Source of the DNA: Serpula lacrymans var. lacrymans S7.9 | Lineage: Eukaryota > Basidiomycota > Agaricomycetes > Boletales > Serpulaceae | Assembly (NCBI RefSeq): GCF_000218685.1 | Contig: NW_006763295.1 | Coordinates: 1,968,430-2,032,429, forward strand | Reading direction: 5' to 3' | DNA: 64,000 nt | Part shown: one piece after another, positions 58,570 to 64,000 of the stretch | Position numbering within the stretch: the first letter of the stretch is position 1 | Layout of the letters: every line of letters starts with the position of its first letter | Program-made: the position numbers and the translations under genes | The notes under the pieces: model-generated | What the model was told of the DNA's origin: nothing | Databases searched by the model: none | The model's input: only the letters and a program-made list of their open reading frames with translations

Positions 58570-61500
58570 ATGTCTTCAAGTATCAACACTCCAGTTCCAA
58601 CGACGCTCGCATATAACATCGCGGGATGCTCAGAACATAGCGGACGATATGTTGCGGAGAACATAATGGTAGATACTCCTTATGACCAGACTAGCCGGTG
58701 GAGTGGAGCACATCAGGAGCCAAATATGAAGCAATGGATGCTCCTACGCTTGGATAACCTGAGCGTCGTCAGTGAGTAAATCTATAGTGGCTTAAAGAGG
58801 GTTGATGTTCATTCTTCTGCATCTTAGAAAGCATCACTTTCGGAAAGGTTCGTCGTGTGTTCTGCTCTTGCTAATCCTGATGTCCTCACTCTAATCCACC
58901 CCCTCAGTTCCACAAAAGTATGCGCGCTAGCCAGTTCAGTCTATCTCCATCTTCATGCCACTCACATTTCTATGGGACATATAGCACACCCTTGTAATAT
59001 GAAAGAATTCAAGCTTTATGTTGGGTTGCATCAAGATCATATGACAGAAGTTCTCCATTGTGGCCTCAAGAATGACACTGTTGCAGAGACCTTTGCGGTA
59101 AGGCATGTCAATAATATGGGCATATGTTTTCCTACCCGCTTTATCAAAATCGTGCCATTATCGTAAGACCTTCTTTTCCCCCATGTTTCGCATATCAACA
59201 ATTAAATATGATATACCTGTATAGCGCCCATGGGCAAAGCTTCCATACTTCCATCTGGTTTGTTTCCTTGCTGGGTATCGCAGACCCTTCGTATGTAGAG
59301 CAAATCTGTGCAAGATATGACGACGTAAGCATATCCTCTGATGCTCGCGGTTCTCACTAATAACTATGTCTTCATGTAGTATCGTGAATCGATTGTTCTC
59401 CGTCATGTCCTGAAGCATCTCCGCCAACGTCGCCTTTTAACGCCCTATCATTCAATTTTATCGAGCTCAAATTTTGAACCTGAACACCCTTTGGTTACAT
59501 CTCTCTATTCACATCTCGTTCTCCAAGGAAATTGGAAGGAGTGCGAATCCCTATTTTCTAAAGCTTCGGAGGCTGGACTGTTTACACCGTATATACGAGC
59601 ATGCGAGCCCCATGCGAAGTGGACGAGACTCTATGGCGTAGACGCCGATGGCGATGCACCGTCAAAGCGAGGTGGGCACGCCATGTGCCTTGATCCTGAC
59701 AACAACATGATATACCTATTCGGTGGATGGGATGGTCAGAAAAGTCTGGACGACTTTTGGGTGTACGACATCAAGAATGAAAGGTGGAAACAACTAAGCC
59801 ATAGTACATCCCTGGAGAAAAACGGTCCTGTGGCAAGATCATGTCACAAAATGGTGTATGACACTAAGTCAGGTTGTATTTATCTATTGGGAAGACTTGG
59901 CGATGGGGATCTGGTACGACAAGATGATGAAACTGCGGCTGCTTCACAAACGCAGAACGGTGAGACGTCTGGTGGTTCTGCCGAAAGTGTGCCATCCGCT
60001 CCCACCCCATATTGTTCCGAGTTCTATCGCTATCACACTCGAGGACTCGATGCAGGGAAGTGGGATTTGTTGACTTTTGACACGGCCGTAAGTGTTTCTA
60101 TTCTATAGATTCATAAAGTGATGTCACAGAGGTGATTCGCAGTCAGCAGGTGGTCCGCCACTCATCTTTGATCATCAAATGGTTATGGATTGTGATGCCC
60201 AAATACTTTATGTCTTCGGGGGTCGTGTAGTTGATGGGCATTGGGATTCGCCAAAGTACTCGGGTTTATACAGCTACAATGTACGAACCAGCAAATGGAA
60301 ATTACTTCAGTCAGTACTTTTGCATTTCTGTCCAAGGATTATCCATATACGAACGTACATCTTACAGGCCTCTTAACGCATCATGCTCTCCTACCTCGCA
60401 AACTTCGATACTACCGCGCTTTGGTGAGTGTCAAATACTCTTAGACACACGCTGTTGTTTATTCATGCGTCTTTTGTCATTTTTCAGGTCACTCCATGGT
60501 TCTTGACTCTTCCTCCCATGTTCTTTTTATTTTTGCAGGCCAAAGGGACAATAAATATCTTTCCGATATGTACGCATACGACATCACTTCCAATGTAGTC
60601 ACGGAGCTCTTTGGTAACTTCAGCACAAGCGGAGGGCCAGACGCGTGCTTCACCCAACGAGCAGTTATCGATGCCGGTGATAAGGAGATATATGTGTAAG
60701 CTTCGTGAATGACTTGATGTCCCACCCGATGTACTAATGAAAGTATAGGTTTTGTGGTTTGACAAGGGCACATCAGTCTTCAGCACTTACTGTACTCCAA
60801 TTAGACGCTCCCAACTGGGTGTATCGATACGAAAATGCCGCACGTCCCGGAAAGTGGACGCAGATCCTTCCGGAGGTCTTGAGAGATGGTGAAGAAGGAC
60901 TGGCTCAAGAACCGCTACCCCGGTATGCACATCAAGTAGTGTATGATGACAGTACGAGAACTGTATTTATGCATGGTGGAAATGCCGGAGAGGCAGAGGG
61001 AGCAGATTCAGGTGAAAATGTGGCGGAAACACACGAGGATGATGACGAACTGAAGAGTGACCATACTGGTGAACGAGATAGGCCTCTAACTAAGGAAACG
61101 AGACTGGACGATTTCTGGAGTATGACTTTGCAAAGGTATGAATGCTCGGTGATCTTAATGACAGATACTAACTAAGCATATTAATTTAGAATTTCCAGCA
61201 AAGAAGTAGTTAGGCGAGGAATCTACCAGATTCGAAAGCAACAGTGAGTAGTGTTAGTTGAATTTGATCCTTTTTTTTTTGATCGAGCAATGTGCAGATT
61301 TCGCGAAATGTGCGAGGAACAACCTGCTGTGAAGGCTCTCAGGTTCTTGCAGACAGAAGTATCTGCAGTCGTAGATCACAAATCTCCAAAGGAGGCATCC
61401 GTTTTCCGATCATTACTAGCACACCTGCTCTCCCCATCCGTCCCTTTGGCCAATCCGTCTGAGAAGGATTCTTCATCTCATATCACCGTGGACGAATCTA

Positions 61501-61841
61501 GTGATGCAGAGGCACCACCTAAGAAACGTTCGCGTCCGAATACACCTGATGAAGCTTGGACGAACCAGCTAGATGAGGATGATATAAGTACGGGAGGCGC
61601 TACATCATCTGACTCCACTGGGCGTCCGTCGTCTCCGGCGAAGCAGACTCGTGCAGTATTGTGTTTTGACGAAGATCCTGATGAGATCAGCAGACGTGCG
61701 GACACCTCGAAGCCACTTCTAGCAGAACGTTTCAAGCAGCGAACAGAAACTTTTGAGGGTCTACTGGAGCTCATAGGAGATGACGCTAAGCAGCCGGATG
61801 GGAGTTTGTTGGATCTGGTGGATGTTGACAATGGTTTGTAA
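58570..61841 (+). CDS. Muskelin-like LisH/CTLH/kelch protein
   Basis: Probably a subunit of a GID/CTLH-type ubiquitin ligase, where animal muskelin acts. Many short introns. From MSSSINTPVPTTLAYNIAGC the N-terminal part is a discoidin-like domain (VDTPYDQTSRWSGAHQEPNM, ITFGKFHK, KEFKLYVGL). LisH follows (YRESIVLRHVLKHLRQRRLL), then CTLH (HPLVTSLYSHLVLQGNWKEC), then kelch repeats: HAMCLDPDNNMIYLFGGWDG, MVMDCDAQILYVFGGRVVDG, HSMVLDSSSHVLFIFAGQRD, HQVVYDDSTRTVFMHGGNAG. An acidic, Ser-rich C-terminal region with KKRSRP precedes the stop at 61839-61841. Domain order equals muskelin; exon ends near 59130-59230 and 60300-60490 are approximate. Confidence 0.88.
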
Positions 61842-62068
61842 AATCTGGTAAAAGAATGTGTTTCGCGTGATACTGTAGTCCAGGCGATTACTTGAACCAC
61901 AGAACAGGGAGGATTGCATATGCGGGTCTGATCCGCACTAGATACTTGTTACTCAAATATGGCATAGGCTAGACATTTCATGTGTAGAAATATTGTGAAT
62001 TTGTATTGTATTGTTGTTTATGTCACAGATCATAGTCGTGAACAGATAGTATCGGCAGAAGAATTCAT

Positions 62069-62686
62069 CTACTCGTCCAGATTAATAGCACGGCCGAACT
62101 TGGCATAAAGGACTACTTTGAGCTCTTTCATACCCTTCTCACACTCGTCCGCAGCCTCTGATTGAACAGCGAGTGAAGCTGCAAGGTCTTCTTGGTCTTG
62201 TTCCAACCGCTCGAGTGCACGTGGCTGAGAAAGATGAAGAAAGGATTCGCCGACTTTGTACCTACCATCAAATGTTAGCAAGTTTATCAGAGTTGATGGA
62301 AGTTATACAACACGTACAACACGGTTTGATCTTCATCAGTTAGCTCGAGCTCGGTAGAGAGGTCATCTAGAGCCTCTTTTTCTTGCTGCATTGCGGTGTT
62401 ATAACTGGTATACAGAAGTCTGAACGTTTACGTACTTTCAACTCCTCTAACTTTAGCTCAATATTTCGTAGACGAGTGTTGAGTTTTGAGAACGAGTTTA
62501 TGCGCTGCTGATCCTCTGATTTATGAACAATCATAAGCAATCTTTCTAGCACCCTCGTCTGGCACTCACCCCATGTAACCTCGGCAGTGTCTTCATTCTC
62601 CTCCTCTTCAGCAAGCTACAAATCGCATCGCTCAGTCAGTACCATTGTCTAGCTTGTGCGATACTCACCATTCGCATGCTGTTCAT
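62069..62686 (-). CDS. GIM3: Prefoldin subunit 4
   Basis: Subunit of the hexameric cytosolic prefoldin that hands unfolded actin and tubulin to the chaperonin CCT. Small exons: MNSMRM, LAEEEENEDTAEVTW, EDQQRINSFSKLNTRLRNIE, then QEKEALDDLSTELELTDEDQ, YKVGESFLHLSQPRALERLE and a last helix ending KELKVVLYAKFGRAINLDE. Two coiled-coil helices around a beta hairpin, with the conserved DQQ-IN-FS-L and LYAKFG-INL-E ends, match PFDN4/Gim3. Introns have clear GTGAGT/GTACGT donors. The start at 62686 is the first ATG that splices in frame. Divergent from the sphingosine-phosphate lyase gene, 166 bp apart. Confidence 0.92.
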
Positions 62687-62852
62687 GATCAAACACCACT
62701 GATAATTGTAAACCTAACCCTATAGATCACGTATGTCGTGTCTTGATTTTACTCCCGGCTCAATGCCGAATGGGTGCTGCGTGCCGCCCGAGCTGTACTA
62801 ATAGAGCATCGCCGAGATGGTCCTCGCAGCACAAAGTTGAAAGTGAACCGTC

Positions 62853-64000
62853 ATGGCATCAGGACCCGCTGCACAAGCAATCAAGCGCTGGATATCAGCC
62901 CAGTCGCTATACTATGAAAGCGCAAAGACCGCCCTGCTTTTCTATGTTCTACTCATACAGTACCTCAGGGCTTACCGTCATGTGCGAGCAAGGGGCCCCA
63001 CACAGACTATTAGCGAATTTTGGCAATGGATATCAAAGGCACGCGTTTTTATTATCACTAAAAAGTAATGAGACTGAATGTTGAGTAGAAAGTGATCTTA
63101 ATGGCTCTACGCCTTCCTTCTGCTCAAAAGAAAGTGCAGACGGAAATGGACAAGGCAAGGCTTGACATCGAGGATAAACTGGTTCCAAAAGGCGCCGAAA
63201 TCTCGCGGCACCTGGCCCTCCCTGCTGAAGGTAAACCGCCGCAGTGGATTCTGGATGAAATGACCAAGATGGACGTCGAATTGGGTTCGCATGCTGATTG
63301 GAGGCATGGGAAACTTTCAGGAGCTGTCTATCGTATGTTATCCTCGTATCTTCACCTTGCTAACAAACGCACTTACGGTTCATTTAATCCTAGACGGTGG
63401 TGATGATCTTCAGAAAGTGGTTGTTTCTGCCTTTGAACGATATTCAGTTTCGAATCCTCTTCATCCTGATGTTTTCCCAGCAATTCGGAAGATGGAAGCT
63501 GAGATCGTGGCCATGTGTTTGAGGATGTATAACAACCCGGACGGTGCAGGGACTATGACTTCTGGAGGCACCGAGTCCATTGTCATGGCAGTCAAGACGT
63601 ACAGGGACTGGGCAAAAGCTGTTAAAGGCATAACGGAACCTGAAATGTATGCAGTTTACTTACATTTTATTGCCAGGGTTTTTCTCATGATCATCTCTCT
63701 CAAACTCAAGGATTATACCAGCATCCGCGCATGCTGCATTTGACAAAGGGGCCATGTACATGAAGATTAAGGTTCATAGTATACCTCTGGATCCTATCTC
63801 GCGCAAAGTCGACCTTAAGCGTGTGCGAAGAGCTATGTGAGTAAAGCACCCGCCTCCTTCTATTCTACTTTTGAACTGTCTGGTGTAGAAATCCCAACAC
63901 CATCTTGGTTAGTTTTGTCCCGTTCATAAGGATATACCCGTCCTGACACACTTCTTCCTGTGCACCAGCTCGTAGGTTCCGCGGTTAATTTTCCCGACGG
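62853..64000 (+). CDS. DPL1: Sphingosine-1-phosphate lyase, 3' part beyond window
   Basis: PLP enzyme of the endoplasmic reticulum that cleaves phosphorylated sphingoid bases into a fatty aldehyde and phosphoethanolamine. MASGPAAQAIKRWISAQSLY is followed by a single membrane segment (TALLFYVLLIQYL) and a short linker. The catalytic region begins with KGAEISRHLALPAEG, WILDEMTKMD, HADWRHGKLSGAVYHGGDDL and NPLHPDVFPAIRKMEAEIVA, then the cofactor-phosphate motif MTSGGTESIVMAVKTYRDWA. Later exons give AHAAFDKGAMYMKIKVHSIP, KVDLKRVRRAINPNTILLVG and SAVNFPDG. The PLP lysine lies beyond the window. Introns are short; one separates the membrane segment from the catalytic part. Confidence 0.94.

Overview
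The window is nuclear DNA of a filamentous basidiomycete, most likely an Agaricomycete. The evidence is dense genes with many 50-60 bp GT-AG introns, fungal families (Zn2Cys6 regulator, DUF6699 protein, cytochrome c peroxidase), a fragment of a CxC/KDZ transposase gene of the kind found in mushroom genomes, and Ty3-type chromodomain retrotransposons. Exon boundaries below were read by eye from splice sites and conserved protein motifs.

Left gene block (1-15505): a Zn2Cys6 transcription factor cut by the window edge (-), alanyl-tRNA synthetase (-), mitochondrial ribosomal protein bL34m (+), a TOG/CLASP-type microtubule protein (-), ribosomal protein uS13/RPS18 (+), an unknown acidic/proline-rich protein (+), the CCAAT-binding subunit HAP2/NF-YA (-) and a SAP-domain THO1/SARNP-like protein (+). 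These are mostly housekeeping genes in close divergent or convergent pairs.

Accessory block (about 15.5-54 kb): no host gene that I can support. It is AT-rich, with a degenerate 31-32 bp minisatellite, tRNA-like (SINE-head-like) sequences and nested mobile elements. Three related chromodomain Ty3 elements dominate. Element 1 (19878-27089, +, target duplication AAGAC) has one in-frame stop in pol. Element 2 (27802-34514, +, target duplication ATGTG) has eleven in-frame stops but no frameshift. The third (36472-46509, -) is a mosaic carrying two LTR types and torn by later insertions. All share a 5' architecture: an 11-nt self-complementary primer site beside the LTR, a small membrane-protein ORF, a 34-nt hairpin with compensating base changes, a second ORF overlapping gag, then gag and pol joined through a GGGTTTT minus-1 slippery site. 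This leader module is the best candidate for something undescribed. Around and inside the elements lie three copies of a 1.8-2.3 kb repeat (called TE-X here; TGTCA...TGACA ends; short CG-centred flanking matches at two of the three copies; a conserved ORF of about 250-270 codons), two solo LTRs of an unrelated 0.4 kb LTR family, an LTR-like insertion, a 0.56 kb inverted-repeat element, a protease-domain fragment joined to an unknown non-retroviral sequence, and the KDZ fragment.

Right gene block (54-64 kb): a DUF6699 protein (-), mitochondrial cytochrome c peroxidase (+), a muskelin-like LisH/CTLH/kelch protein (+), prefoldin subunit 4 (-) and the 5' part of sphingosine-1-phosphate lyase (+), which runs off the window.

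The insertion order can be read from the nesting: an early TE-X copy, then the mosaic Ty3 element inside it, then another TE-X copy and an LTR-like element inside that, and a solo LTR inside the latter. The same solo-LTR family also split the promoter of element 1.
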